From NCBI GenBank assembly GCA_015068035.1, contig SVLI01000006.1:62001-126000 (forward strand): a DNA stretch of 64,000 bases, given 5' to 3'. Under the pieces are notes generated by a model that was given only the letters and a program-made list of their open reading frames with translations, did no database searches and was not told the DNA's origin. The DNA comes from Oscillospiraceae bacterium. GTDB taxonomy: Bacteria > Bacillota > Clostridia > Oscillospirales > Oscillospiraceae. Numbering within the stretch: position 1 is the stretch's first letter; each line of letters starts with the position of its first letter. Position numbers and translations under genes: made by a program. Positions 1 through 9,063 of this stretch are shown here, piece after piece.

Positions 1-1
1 G

Positions 2-814
2 GGTTCGCTGGCTGCGCTGCTCTCCGGCGAGCCGACCTGCTATAAGGCGGAGGATTGGTCGCTGGAAAATCCGCATTATCTGATTTATCGGGAAGAAGCG
101 CCCTTTGCCGAAGTGACCATGGTCAAACAGGACAACAGCTGGCAGGTCGGTCAGGCTGAGCTGCTGCTGCAGGGTGACAAGAGCGGAAGCATCCGCGTTC
201 CGGAGAGCTGCATCGTCTATTGTGGTGATGTGGAACTTGGAGCGGAGAACATCACGGAGCAGGATTTTGCGCTTCGCGAGATGGATTTCCCCGAAGAACT
301 GACGACCGGCATCGTGCGCGGAAAAACCTGTGTCGTGAACGGTCTGTTTGCCGAAGCGGCGTTTCGTGTGGAGGCGCCGGAGGGCTTGCGTGCTGTGAGC
401 ATTGAGGAGGACACATGGGCGCTTGCGCTGCAGGAGACAGAGGCGGAGACTTATCAGAAGAAGGCCGAGGCGTTGGTGAAGAGCCTTGTGTACTATTACA
501 TGTGGGGCAATCAGAACACATATAACAACATGATTGCTGCCGCGAGCAAAACCGTAAAGGGAAGCCCGGCATACGAAGTGATCAGCAGCACCTATGACGG
601 CGTCACCTGGACGAACTGCTTTTCCGGCAACTACAGCTGCGAAGCCAAAGCCGGTGATGTGCTGGTGTGGGCGGATAACTGCTACAGTGTGGATGTGGCC
701 TGCAAGGCTACCGGATTTAACGGACAGAACGAGAAAACCATGGATGGTGCATACCGCATCATCTTCACGGACAGCGGCAATGGCTTTGGCATCACGGGAC
801 TCGAGACGCTCTGA
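2..814 (+). CDS. C-terminal part of an unrecognised protein (5' end outside window)
   Basis: The frame is open from base 2 to the TGA at 812-814, so this is the last 270 codons of a longer gene. The internal ATG at 119 has no ribosome binding site and should not be taken as the start. No catalytic motif is recognisable. The last ~110 residues (YYYMWGNQNTYNNMIAAA onward, ending in a segment rich in Tyr, Trp and beta-strand-like alternation) could be an NTF2-like fold, as often found at the end of Firmicute surface proteins, but this is a guess. It lies 26 bases upstream of the glycosyltransferase on the same strand, so the two are probably co-transcribed and may both concern the cell envelope. 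Confidence 0.6.
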   Translation, partial: GSLAALLSGEPTCYKAEDWSLENPHYLIYREEAPFAEVTMVKQDNSWQVGQAELLLQGDKSGSIRVPESCIVYCGDVELGAENITEQDFALREMDFPEELTTGIVRGKTCVVNGLFAEAAFRVEAPEGLRAVSIEEDTWALALQETEAETYQKKAEALVKSLVYYYMWGNQNTYNNMIAAASKTVKGSPAYEVISSTYDGVTWTNCFSGNYSCEAKAGDVLVWADNCYSVDVACKATGFNGQNEKTMDGAYRIIFTDSGNGFGITGLETL

Positions 815-840
815 GCCGATTTGCAGAAAGAAAGAAAACA

Positions 841-1911
841 ATGAATCTGGAACATGTGACAATTGTTCTGCCCTCCCTGAACCCGGATGAAAAGCTGATG
901 CTGGTGATCCGCGGACTGCTGGAGGAGGGTTTTTCGGACATCGTGCTGATTAACGACGGCAGCAGCCCCGAGCATATGCAGCCGTTTCGGGAGGCGGCAG
1001 AGATTCCGGAAGTGACGCTGTTGACCCACCCGGAAAACAAGGGAAAGGGCCGCGCGATGAAAACCGCTTTCGCCTGGTGTTTGGAGAACCGGCCGGAGCT
1101 GAAAGGCGTTGTCACCGTGGACGGGGACAATCAGCACCGTCCGGCGGACGTGCGCCGCTGCGCGCTGGCCATGCTCGAGCAGCCGGAAAAGCTGTGGCTC
1201 GGCGTTCGGGATTTTGACGGCGAGAATGTGCCGCCCAAGAGCCGGACAGGTAACCGGACCACAAGGGCCGCGCTGCGTATTTTCTGCGGCGTGAAAGTCA
1301 GCGACACGCAGACCGGCCTGCGGGCCATATCGGCTGCGCTGCTTCCGCAGATCAGCCAAATTCCGGGTGAGCGCTATGAATACGAAACGGAGATGCTCCT
1401 TGCCGCGCATCGCGCGCATATCGGCTTTGGCGAAGTGACCATCGAAACCGTTTATATTGACGGGAATCAGACAAGCCATTACCGTCCGCTGCACGACAGC
1501 CTGCGCATTTTGCGGATCGTGCTGAAGTACGTCTCCAGCGCGGCGATCTCATTCCTTGTGGACGTGGGACTGTTTACGCTGCTGAACCTGCTGCTTAACG
1601 GCAGCGTGGAGCCCGGCGCGCGGCGGTTGATCGCCACGGTGGCGGCGCGTGTGGTGTCCTCGCTGGTGAACTATACGTTAAACCGCAATGTGGTTTTCCA
1701 GGATCGCGGCTCTGTCCGCGGTTCGCTGCTGCGGTATTACATCCTTGCGGTGGTGCAGGCCGCGGCCTCTTATGGGCTGCTGAGTCTGCTCAGCGTTCTG
1801 TTTGGCGCAACGCCTGCTGCCGAGACGCCGCTGAAGCTGCTGGTGGATTTGATCCTGTTCCTGCTGAGCTATCAGATCCAGCTTCGCTGGGTTTTCCGCG
1901 GGGAAAAATAA
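841..1911 (+). CDS. GT2 glycosyltransferase fused to a GtrA-type membrane domain
   Basis: A 356-residue protein. Residues 1-210 are a family 2 glycosyltransferase of the dolichol/undecaprenyl-phosphate sugar transferase type: VLPSLNPDEK at the N-terminus, VLINDGSS near 35-42, and the nucleotide-sugar/metal site VTVDGDNQH at 91-99. Residues ~227-356 contain four hydrophobic helices with NYTLNRNVVF near 277-286, typical of GtrA flippase-like proteins. GtrA proteins are thought to help move polyprenyl-linked sugars across the membrane, so the fusion would make a lipid-linked sugar and help flip it. The start follows an AGAAAGAAAA purine run and lies 26 bases after the previous gene. A terminator follows at 1962-2001. 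The domain assignment is firm; the sugar is unknown. Confidence 0.88.
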   Translation: MNLEHVTIVLPSLNPDEKLMLVIRGLLEEGFSDIVLINDGSSPEHMQPFREAAEIPEVTLLTHPENKGKGRAMKTAFAWCLENRPELKGVVTVDGDNQHRPADVRRCALAMLEQPEKLWLGVRDFDGENVPPKSRTGNRTTRAALRIFCGVKVSDTQTGLRAISAALLPQISQIPGERYEYETEMLLAAHRAHIGFGEVTIETVYIDGNQTSHYRPLHDSLRILRIVLKYVSSAAISFLVDVGLFTLLNLLLNGSVEPGARRLIATVAARVVSSLVNYTLNRNVVFQDRGSVRGSLLRYYILAVVQAAASYGLLSLLSVLFGATPAAETPLKLLVDLILFLLSYQIQLRWVFRGEK

Positions 1912-1961
1912 TCCGCGCCGGGGAATACACAACCCTGCCCGGACAGGAAATTCATAAAATC

Positions 1962-2001
1962 AAAAACCCGACCTGTGATTTTGTTCACAGGTCGGGTTTT
2001 T
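1962..2001. terminator. Bidirectional intrinsic terminator
   Basis: A perfect 17-base-pair stem with a 6-base loop, with A-run on one side and T-run on the other. It lies between the rightward glycosyltransferase gene and the leftward ene-reductase gene and can end both. Confidence 0.92.
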
Positions 2002-2046
2002 GTTGTTTATGCAGCGAAAAACTGCGGAGATAAGGCCTGGTCTCAC

Positions 2047-3993
2047 TCAGTATTCCACACCGAGATCGCGGGAGATGTGGAAAGCCTCGCTGGTGGCGGC
2101 GCGGATGGTGCGCGGGCTGAGACAGTCACCGATCTGATGGAACTCTTTGGCCACGAAGCGCAGCGCGTCAGCCTGCTCCCAAAGCGGCTTTTGCCCGACG
2201 GCATAGATGACGGTGTCGGCCTCATAAAACCGCTCGCCGTCTGCACTCTCGGCGCGCACGCCATTTTCGGTGATGGCCAGCGCTTTGGTGGAGAGCTCCA
2301 GCTTCACGCCCTCGTCCTTGAGCTGATAGCCGAGGGCGCGCACGTGCAGGCGGTTCTCGCCGGGATCCGGTGTGTCGCGCATCTCGAGAATGGTCACGTC
2401 GCGGCCTTCTCGCGCGAGATAGATGCCAAGCTCCTGCCCGACCAGTCCGCCGCCGAGGATCACGGCCTTTTGGCCGACCTCTTCAATGTGCATATAGGCG
2501 TATTCCGCGCCGAGCACATTTTCGCCGTCAATGCCCTCCAAATCGGGCTTGATGGGTCTTGCGCCGAGCGCCGCGATGATGACGTCGGGCGCCAGACTTT
2601 CGGCCAGCGCAGCCGTGACTTCGGTGTTCAGGCGCAAATCAATGTGCGGATTTTCGGAGACGGCCTTGGCCTGTTGGTCGAGATAGCGGCCGAGGCGCTG
2701 CTTGAAGGGAACCCGCTCCTCGCAGCGAAGCGTGCCGCCGAGGACGCCGCTCTTTTCGCAGAGGATCACCTCGTGCCCTCTGCGGGCGCTTTCCAGCGCG
2801 GCCTGCATGCCGCCGACGCCGCCGCCGACAACGAGAACTTTCTTTTTCTCCGCGGGCGGCAGCTGATATTTCATTTCGCGCTCGATGCCGATGGCCGGGT
2901 TGATCGCGCAGGTGTAATGCCCCTGCGTCACGTGCATGGAATAGCAGGCGAAGCAGCGCATGCACTGACGGATTTCCGCGTCGCGCCCCTCCCGCGCCTT
3001 GCGGGGGAGATAGGGGTCGGCGATGAGCGCGCGGGCGAGGTTGACGATGTCGGCCTGGCCGGAAGCGATGATCTCCTCCATATAGGCCGGGTCAGCCATC
3101 GCACCGACGCAGGCAACGGGCGTTTTGACATGCTTTTTGATCTCGGCGGCGTATTTGACGTTCACACCGTCCGGCAGGAACATGGTCGGGTGCGTGACAT
3201 AAAAGACCTCCGGAATCTCGTGATGTCCGGCGGAGACGTGGATGATGTCCACCTTGCCGTCGAGCGCCTGCGCGATGCGCACGCCCTCGTCGATGTCGTA
3301 GCCGTTGGGATTGCACTCCGAGCCGCTCATGCGAAACTCAATAGGGAAGTCCCGCCCGCATCTGCGGCGGATTTCGTCGATCACGGCGTAAGTAAGGCGC
3401 ATGCGGTTTTCAAAGGAGCCGCCCCAGCGGTCCTTGCGCCGGTTGAGCGTCGGGGACAGGAACTGGTTGAGCAGCCAGCCGTGGCCGCCGTGCACCATGA
3501 CCATGCCAAAGCCGCAGGCTTTGACCCAGGCCGCCGCGTCGCCGAAGCGCGAAACGATCTCTTCAATGACGCTCTCCGGCATCTCGCGCACGACGCGCCC
3601 GTCGGGAAGCTCCGTCTCCACAGGGCCGTAGTAGGGCTCGGGGGAGAAGATGGAATACATGCCGCCGTGCTGCAGCTCAGCCGAGGCAACCGCGCCGTGG
3701 CGGGTGATGGCGCGGGAGATGTTGACGAGCGGGCCGCGCCCGTCCGGGTCGTAGAGATTGATCTGCCGCTGGTGGGGCAGACCGTATTTGGGGTCGATGC
3801 CGCTGTCCCCGATGGTGACGCAGGCCGCGCCGCCAAGGGCCTTGAGCTCGTAATAAGCCGCCGCTTCCTCCGTGGGGAAATTGTCGGTCGTCATGTCGAG
3901 CGAGCCGGTGGGTGAGGCGAAAATACGGTTGCGGAAAACGGTTTTTCCGATGACGATGGGCTGGAACAGATGCGGATATTTCATTTCGGCCAT
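2047..3993 (-). CDS. Old Yellow Enzyme-type NADH:flavin oxidoreductase (2,4-dienoyl-CoA/enoate reductase family)
   Basis: Predicted to reduce an activated C=C bond using FMN, a [4Fe-4S] cluster and FAD. Residues 1-330 are the FMN TIM barrel (HGGHGWLLNQFLSP at 168-181; WGGSFENRMR at 190-199). Cys344, Cys347, Cys350 and Cys362 form the cluster motif C-x2-C-x2-C-x11-C. Two dinucleotide folds follow (GGGVGGM near 390; GGGLVGQELG near 514). The chosen start gives 648 residues, the usual length of FadH and clostridial enoate reductases. An in-frame extension upstream runs across the promoter and is not coding. The start has no close Shine-Dalgarno; an AAAGGAG lies about 29 bases upstream, so 3984 is an alternative start. 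The gene is divergent from a glycyl radical enzyme and the two may act in one pathway. The substrate cannot be read from sequence. Confidence 0.88.
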   Translation of the reverse strand: MAEMKYPHLFQPIVIGKTVFRNRIFASPTGSLDMTTDNFPTEEAAAYYELKALGGAACVTIGDSGIDPKYGLPHQRQINLYDPDGRGPLVNISRAITRHGAVASAELQHGGMYSIFSPEPYYGPVETELPDGRVVREMPESVIEEIVSRFGDAAAWVKACGFGMVMVHGGHGWLLNQFLSPTLNRRKDRWGGSFENRMRLTYAVIDEIRRRCGRDFPIEFRMSGSECNPNGYDIDEGVRIAQALDGKVDIIHVSAGHHEIPEVFYVTHPTMFLPDGVNVKYAAEIKKHVKTPVACVGAMADPAYMEEIIASGQADIVNLARALIADPYLPRKAREGRDAEIRQCMRCFACYSMHVTQGHYTCAINPAIGIEREMKYQLPPAEKKKVLVVGGGVGGMQAALESARRGHEVILCEKSGVLGGTLRCEERVPFKQRLGRYLDQQAKAVSENPHIDLRLNTEVTAALAESLAPDVIIAALGARPIKPDLEGIDGENVLGAEYAYMHIEEVGQKAVILGGGLVGQELGIYLAREGRDVTILEMRDTPDPGENRLHVRALGYQLKDEGVKLELSTKALAITENGVRAESADGERFYEADTVIYAVGQKPLWEQADALRFVAKEFHQIGDCLSPRTIRAATSEAFHISRDLGVEY

Positions 3994-4057
3994 AGCGATT
4001 GTTGCGCGGGGCTGCCGCGCGCTCCTTTCTGTTGCTCTCATCCATATGTTAATCAGC

Positions 4058-4086
4058 AGTATACCACACAGCAGCGCCCGTGACAA
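4058..4086 (-). promoter_or_regulatory. Promoter of the ene-reductase gene
   Basis: On the minus strand, -35 TTGTCA (4081-4086) and -10 TATACT (4058-4063) are separated by 17 bases. The leader to the proposed start is about 60 bases. Confidence 0.75.
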
Positions 4087-4152
4087 GCGCGCGGATTGCG
4101 CGGGAGGGCAAAAACTTCGCCCGTAAAGCCGGCGGCAAACTGCAAGAGCATC

Positions 4153-4181
4153 TTGCGCAGCGGATGCCTGTGTGATAAAAT
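4153..4181 (+). promoter_or_regulatory. Promoter of glycyl radical enzyme 1
   Basis: -35 TTGCGC (4153-4158) and -10 TAAAAT (4176-4181) with a 17-base spacer. It is divergent from the ene-reductase promoter, with the two -35 elements about 67 bases apart, leaving room for a shared regulator site. Confidence 0.65.
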
Positions 4182-4240
4182 GAACAGCAACAAGCCAAGT
4201 CGTCCCGAAAATGGCCGGGATCACGAAAGGAAGGACAGCT

Positions 4241-6691
4241 ATGTATACATTCAGACCGGTTTGCGATCGCATTGAAAGAATGCGCGCAAAGGTGCGTGAC
4301 AGACTGATCGTGGCGGATTCCTCGAAGGAACAGATTAAGCTGGAAGCGCTGCAGAGATACTATAATTTCCCGCCGATGCTGCAAAAGCCGCACATCTCGC
4401 TGGAAGTGATCTCCAGAATGCACATTGACATTGTGGAGGATGAATACTTTGTCGGCGATATGGGCAACCGCGGCTGGGGCGCAGCGGGCGGCGCGCACTG
4501 GCTTTCCGTGGACCTTGAGAACACATGGCCCATCGAGGCGGACGGGCTGCACCATGCCCCGGACGACGATCCGTTTTATTCGCATCAGAAGCTCGCGATC
4601 GCGCCGGAGGAGATCCGCAAGCTGCGCGAGATCGCAGCGCAGAAGCGCGCAGTCTATGGCAACATCACGCCCGAAGAGTGGCTGCCGGACGGCGCACGGG
4701 ATTTCTATAAGCTGCAGGCCTCTGACTACGGCAAAATCGGCGGTTTCCCCACCATGCTGCCTCCGGGACACCTGACACCCGGCTTCCAGAACATCCTCAA
4801 GCGCGGCTATGGCGACATCCGCCGGCAGGCGCAGGAATGGCTGGATGCGCACGAGGGCAACGTCCAGGGCGACAATATGGGCAAGTATATGTTCTACAAG
4901 GCGGCGACCGTCGCCTGTGACGGTGCCATGACGCTCACCCGCCGCTACGCCGATCTGGCGCGGGAAAAGGCCAAGGAGGCCAAGACCGCCGAGCGCCGGC
5001 AGGAGCTGGAGCAGATGGCGGAGAGCCTCGACTGGCTCGTGGAGAACACGGCCCGCACCTTCCGCGAGGCTTGCCAGCAGGTCATGCTCTACAACGTCTT
5101 CCTCAAGGTGGACAACGACCCCGGCGTCACGAGCCTCGGCAGATTCGACCAGTATACCTGGCCCTACCTCAAGAAAGATCTGGAAGAGGGCAGAATCACG
5201 ATGGATGAGGCGCAGGAACTGGTGGACGCCTTCTTCCTGAAGATCAACACCTTCTATTATGGCGGCTTCGGAAAGACGGCGCAGACCGCCGGCGTCGGCC
5301 ATTTGGGACAGCACACCACCATTGGCGGCGTGATCCCCGAGACGGGTGAGGACGCAACCAACCCGGTCACCTATATGGTGCTGGAGGCCATTGCCCGCCT
5401 TGAGCTGCATGAGCCGACCATCTCCCTGCGCCTGAGCCGGAACTCCCCCAAGGAGATTTGGGACTGCGCGATGGCCACCTCCATGCGCGTGGGCGGACTG
5501 CCGCTGCTGCAAAACGACGAGGTGATCATCCCCGCGCTGGTCAATGAGCTGGGCTTTGAGCTGGAGGATGCCAGAAACTTTGCCTTCATCGGCTGCCAGG
5601 AAATCACGGGCTCGGGTAACGACTATCCCGCGCCGAACGGCTCTGCCATGTCGCACAGCGGCATCTACTGGGCGATTGCGCTGGTGATGGCGATCAACAA
5701 CGGCATCAACCCCATCAACGGCGAGCAGGTGCCTGAGAAGCTGCGCTCCGGCTATCTGTACGACATGAAGTCCATGGACGAGGTGCGCGCGGCGTTTGAG
5801 AAGATCACGACCTGGATGCTCACCTGGAGCGCGACGCTCAACAACTACACGGAGCATGAGTATCCGCGCCTGTTCCCGTTCCCGAACCTGTCGATCTCCA
5901 CGACCGGCTGCATGGAAAGCGGAAAGGACGTTTCCGAGGGCGGCGCGAAGTATAACTCCTTTGGCGGCACCGCCACGGGCCTTGCCACCACGGCGGACAG
6001 CCTCACCGCGCTCAAGTACATGATTTTTGACAAGAAGCTCATCTCGGCGGAGGAATACCTCAAGGCCATCCTCGCCAACTGGGAGGGCTATGAGCCGCTG
6101 CGCCAGCGGATTCTCAACGAGGTGCCGCATTTCGGCAACGGCGATCCCTATGCGGATGTCGAGATGAAGTACATGATGGATCTGTATTACAACACCTCCA
6201 GAGCCTTCCACAATCCCCGCTGCAAGGTCTACAAGTGCGGCACCTTCGGCGCATCCGACCATATCGCGCAGGGCGAGATCACCTGGGCAACGCCGGACGG
6301 CCGCAAGACGGGCACGCCCATCGCCGACGCGGCGAGCCCCGGCCAGGGCAGAGACGTAAACGGCACCACGAGCGTCTTCATCTCGGCTGCGAGCTATGAC
6401 CACTCGCACTTCCTGGACGGCATGGCGCTGAACATCAAGATCCATCCGACCTCCCTCAACTCCAACGAAGGCGTGACGAAGCTGGAGGACATGACGAAGA
6501 CCTATTTCGACATGGGCGGCATGGAAGTGCAGTATAACATCGTGGACTCCGCAACGCTCAGAAAGGCGCAGGCGGATCCCGAGGCTTACCACAACCTTGT
6601 TGTGCGCATCGCCGGCTTCAGCGCATACTTCGTGGATATGACGCCCGCCATGCAGGAGGATGTCATCTCCCGCGCGGAGCACGCGTTCTAA
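4241..6691 (+). CDS. Glycyl radical enzyme 1 (PFL-like, substrate unknown)
   Basis: An 816-residue enzyme of the pyruvate formate-lyase-like family. The thiyl-radical cysteine is Cys452 in IGCQEITGSGN, with a glutamate two residues on. The glycyl radical residue is Gly792 in VRIAGFSAYF, 24 residues from the C-terminus. Length and both motifs are intact. The single active-site Cys excludes true PFL, which has two adjacent Cys. The KTEGWHD stretch I associate with glycerol/propanediol, choline and hydroxyproline eliminases is absent. Around the active site it resembles GRE3 (G-C-x-E-x2-G-x-G-N). ATG 4241 was chosen because AAGGAAGG lies 7-8 bases upstream; the in-frame ATG 4211 has no such site. 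No activase is adjacent, so activation must come from one of the two activases 14-18 kb away or from elsewhere. The divergent ene-reductase suggests an unsaturated or aromatic acid pathway. Confidence 0.88.
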   Translation: MYTFRPVCDRIERMRAKVRDRLIVADSSKEQIKLEALQRYYNFPPMLQKPHISLEVISRMHIDIVEDEYFVGDMGNRGWGAAGGAHWLSVDLENTWPIEADGLHHAPDDDPFYSHQKLAIAPEEIRKLREIAAQKRAVYGNITPEEWLPDGARDFYKLQASDYGKIGGFPTMLPPGHLTPGFQNILKRGYGDIRRQAQEWLDAHEGNVQGDNMGKYMFYKAATVACDGAMTLTRRYADLAREKAKEAKTAERRQELEQMAESLDWLVENTARTFREACQQVMLYNVFLKVDNDPGVTSLGRFDQYTWPYLKKDLEEGRITMDEAQELVDAFFLKINTFYYGGFGKTAQTAGVGHLGQHTTIGGVIPETGEDATNPVTYMVLEAIARLELHEPTISLRLSRNSPKEIWDCAMATSMRVGGLPLLQNDEVIIPALVNELGFELEDARNFAFIGCQEITGSGNDYPAPNGSAMSHSGIYWAIALVMAINNGINPINGEQVPEKLRSGYLYDMKSMDEVRAAFEKITTWMLTWSATLNNYTEHEYPRLFPFPNLSISTTGCMESGKDVSEGGAKYNSFGGTATGLATTADSLTALKYMIFDKKLISAEEYLKAILANWEGYEPLRQRILNEVPHFGNGDPYADVEMKYMMDLYYNTSRAFHNPRCKVYKCGTFGASDHIAQGEITWATPDGRKTGTPIADAASPGQGRDVNGTTSVFISAASYDHSHFLDGMALNIKIHPTSLNSNEGVTKLEDMTKTYFDMGGMEVQYNIVDSATLRKAQADPEAYHNLVVRIAGFSAYFVDMTPAMQEDVISRAEHAF

Positions 6692-6717
6692 AATCGCAGA
6701 ATCACGGACATAAAACA

Positions 6718-6757
6718 AACCGGGCGGAACGCATTGCGTTCCGCCCGGTTCTTTTCT
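6718..6757. terminator. Bidirectional intrinsic terminator
   Basis: A 15-base-pair GC-rich stem (6718-6732 with 6736-6750) with a 3-base loop, followed by a T-rich run on both strands. It separates GRE1 from the converging MoaF-like gene. Confidence 0.9.
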
Positions 6758-6807
6758 TTATCCAACTCCGGAATATCAGGCAAATGCCCTTTACTCCGAT
6801 TCCGGAG

Positions 6808-7704
6808 TTACACCGTGAAAGGGATGGGATCGTGCATCATCTGCTTGTAGGCCTCGTTTTCGTCTTCATCGACGATGCGGCCGTATGCGCCGAGGAACAG
6901 GAAAACATCCCGATCCTCGCCGTCGGCGTTCGTGATGGTGCCAAAGCCGCGGCCAACGTTCATGCAGGTCTTGAAGTTATCCAGGAAGCACATGTTGTCG
7001 CTGCGGAAGCCGACTTCGGCGCCGAGGAGCTTTTCCATGTTCTGCTCGGTGATGCTGATGAGATAGATGCCGTCCTTGATCTTGATGTAATCGGCCGGCT
7101 CGTCGGAGCTCGGCAGCTTTTTCATCGCCTCGCGCACGACGTTCGTGCCGGAGCTCTGCTGCTCGCGCGCGTCACGCGGATAGGTGATGCGATACCACTT
7201 TGGATCGTGATAGCAGTGGACGGTGGCCATGGACGGAGAATACTGCCACTTCACAAGGTTGCCGGTCACATCGTCCGTGAAGCAATGGCGGGGATAGTGC
7301 TGGTAGGGGACGCCTTCCTGCTTGATCGCGCCGAACACGAATTCCGTCGTGATCAGGTACGGCCAGCGGGGATTCGTGCCGATTTTCGCGATCATAATGG
7401 TCACGAGCATCTGCTCCAGATCGATCACGAGGACGTTGTTCTGCTTCGGTGTTACGTCATGGAGATTGTAGGACACAAAATAGGTGGTGTCGTCAATCTT
7501 TCTGCACTCGTAGGTTTCCTGCTGCGGTGCGGTCGGCTCCTTGGCCAGATAGTTCCATTCCAGCGTCGTGTCAGCAAAGCTGATGACCATGTCGTAGCCG
7601 TCGTCCATTTGCAGCTCAAAGCTCTTTCCGGAGAGCTCAAAGCATTTGGGAGGGCAATACCGGAATGTGCTGTTTGCGAACTTGCTGTATTCACGCAGAT
7701 CCAT
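6808..7704 (-). CDS. MoaF-like lipocalin-fold protein
   Basis: A 298-residue soluble protein without signal peptide. The segments F-E-L-S-G-K-S-F-E-L-x-M-D-D-G-Y near residues 22-37 and F-A-D-T-T-L-E-W-N-Y, plus a second similar half, match my memory of the two-domain MoaF family, a calycin/lipocalin-like beta-barrel also seen in phenolic acid decarboxylases. MoaF was named from a gene near molybdopterin genes, but its biochemical role is not established and no molybdenum genes occur here. A start with AAAGGATG 6 bases upstream and its own promoter make it a single-gene unit. Its place between GRE1 and the crt-bcd-etf operon suggests an accessory or small-molecule binding role in the same metabolism. 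The family call is moderately sure; the function is unknown. Confidence 0.6.
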   Translation of the reverse strand: MDLREYSKFANSTFRYCPPKCFELSGKSFELQMDDGYDMVISFADTTLEWNYLAKEPTAPQQETYECRKIDDTTYFVSYNLHDVTPKQNNVLVIDLEQMLVTIMIAKIGTNPRWPYLITTEFVFGAIKQEGVPYQHYPRHCFTDDVTGNLVKWQYSPSMATVHCYHDPKWYRITYPRDAREQQSSGTNVVREAMKKLPSSDEPADYIKIKDGIYLISITEQNMEKLLGAEVGFRSDNMCFLDNFKTCMNVGRGFGTITNADGEDRDVFLFLGAYGRIVDEDENEAYKQMMHDPIPFTV

Positions 7705-7758
7705 TTAAATCATCCTTTCCGCCGATTGCTTGCTGTCGGCTATATACTCGCTAAGTTT

Positions 7759-7787
7759 ACTATACGATATATTTTGGCGTTATGCAA
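7759..7787 (-). promoter_or_regulatory. Promoter of the MoaF-like gene
   Basis: Minus-strand -35 TTGCAT (7782-7787) and -10 TATAGT (7759-7764), 17-base spacer, in an AT-rich stretch. Confidence 0.7.
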
Positions 7788-7818
7788 TTGCTATAAGGCT
7801 TTGATTTCAAAAAATGAT

Positions 7819-7857
7819 AAAAAGATACCTCTCCCGATTCGGGAGAGGTATCTTTTT
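7819..7857. terminator. Intrinsic terminator of the crt-etfA operon
   Basis: A stem of about 17 base pairs (AAAGATACCTCTCCCG with its complement) around an ATT loop, with A and T runs on either side. It lies 76 bases beyond the end of etfA. Confidence 0.88.
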
Positions 7858-7932
7858 GTTTTACTCCCGGAGGCAATTCCCGGATGGGCTTGTCCGCAGG
7901 GAGAATTTGTTAAATGTGTTTCCTGTAAGCGC

Positions 7933-9048
7933 TTACACAGCGGCCTTCTCCGCCTTGGTGGCGGCAATGGCCTCGATGAGCATCGGAGTCACGCTGAACA
8001 GGTCGCCGCAGATGCCGTAGCTGGCAGCCTCGAAGATGGGGGCGCCTTCGTTCTTGTTCACGGCGATGATGCACTCGGAATCCTGCATGCCGGCCATGTG
8101 CTGGATGGCGCCGGAGATGCCGAGGGCAACGTAGATCTTCGCATGGACGGTCTTACCGGTCTGACCAACCTGGTGGTCAGCGGTGAGCCAGCCGGCGTCG
8201 ATTGCGGCACGGGAGCCGCCGACAACGCCGCCGAGCAGCGCAGCCAGCTCCTCAGCCAGCGCGAGGCCCTTCTCAACGTCCTTGCTGATGCCGCGGCCAA
8301 CCGCAACAACGACCTCGGCGCCGGTCAGGTCGACGAGCTGCTTGGCAGCCTTGACGACCTCGACGACCTCGGTGTGAATGTCAGCCTCGGAGAGCTCGAA
8401 AGCGGGATGCTCGATCACGCAGGCGTCAGCCTTGGCCTGATCGAACTCGGCGCGCTTCATAACGCCGGGGCGAACGGTGGACATGCAGGGACGGAAGCGG
8501 GGGCAGATGATGGAGGCCATCAGGTGACCGCCGAAAGCCGGACGGGTCATCTTCAGGTTGCGGTCAGCCATGTCCAGATTCTGCTTGGACAGATCCATGG
8601 TGGAGTTCGCAGCGAGGAACTCAACATACTTTTCCATGTTGACGTCCAGGTGCGTGCAGTCCGCGGTCAGACCGGTGTGCAGACGGGCTGCGCAGCGGGG
8701 ACCGAGGTCACGGCCGATGTTGGTGGCGCCGATGAGGACGATCTCAGGCTTCTTCTCAACAACCAGGTCGCAGAACACTTTCGCATAAGCGTCGGTGGTG
8801 TAGTGCTTCAGCAGGGGGGAGTTGCAGACATAGACCTTGTCCGCGCCGTAGCCGCCAAGCTCCTTGGCAATGCCGTCCACGTCGTCGCCCAGGAGGACGC
8901 CGGCCAGCTCGCAGCCCAGCTCGTCAGCCAGCTTGCGGCCTTCGGACATAAGCTCGAAGTCCGTGGGCATGAGGGAACCGGCGCGCTGCTCGCAGAATAC
9001 CCATACTCCGCTGAACTCGGAAATTTCGGTGTTTTTGAATTCTGTCAT
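7933..9048 (-). CDS. etfA: Electron transfer flavoprotein alpha subunit
   Basis: The alpha subunit carries the FAD of the Etf heterodimer that passes electrons to butyryl-CoA dehydrogenase and, in clostridia, takes part in flavin-based electron bifurcation from NADH to crotonyl-CoA and ferredoxin. The C-terminal FAD domain is clear: GRGISKDVEKGL, GGSRAAIDAGW, VGQTGKTV and GISGAIQH in order. At 371 residues it is somewhat longer than the usual ~310-340. AGGAGG lies 8 bases before the ATG. It is the last gene of the operon, 15 bases after etfB, and is followed by a strong terminator. Confidence 0.95.
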   Translation of the reverse strand: MTEFKNTEISEFSGVWVFCEQRAGSLMPTDFELMSEGRKLADELGCELAGVLLGDDVDGIAKELGGYGADKVYVCNSPLLKHYTTDAYAKVFCDLVVEKKPEIVLIGATNIGRDLGPRCAARLHTGLTADCTHLDVNMEKYVEFLAANSTMDLSKQNLDMADRNLKMTRPAFGGHLMASIICPRFRPCMSTVRPGVMKRAEFDQAKADACVIEHPAFELSEADIHTEVVEVVKAAKQLVDLTGAEVVVAVGRGISKDVEKGLALAEELAALLGGVVGGSRAAIDAGWLTADHQVGQTGKTVHAKIYVALGISGAIQHMAGMQDSECIIAVNKNEGAPIFEAASYGICGDLFSVTPMLIEAIAATKAEKAAV

Positions 9049-9063
9049 TGTTTTCTCCTCCTG

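Noticed and set aside
4049-6718. Open frame of 889 codons opposite GRE1
   Set aside because: Same artefact: antisense to a gene with clear family motifs, with no start signal or domain.
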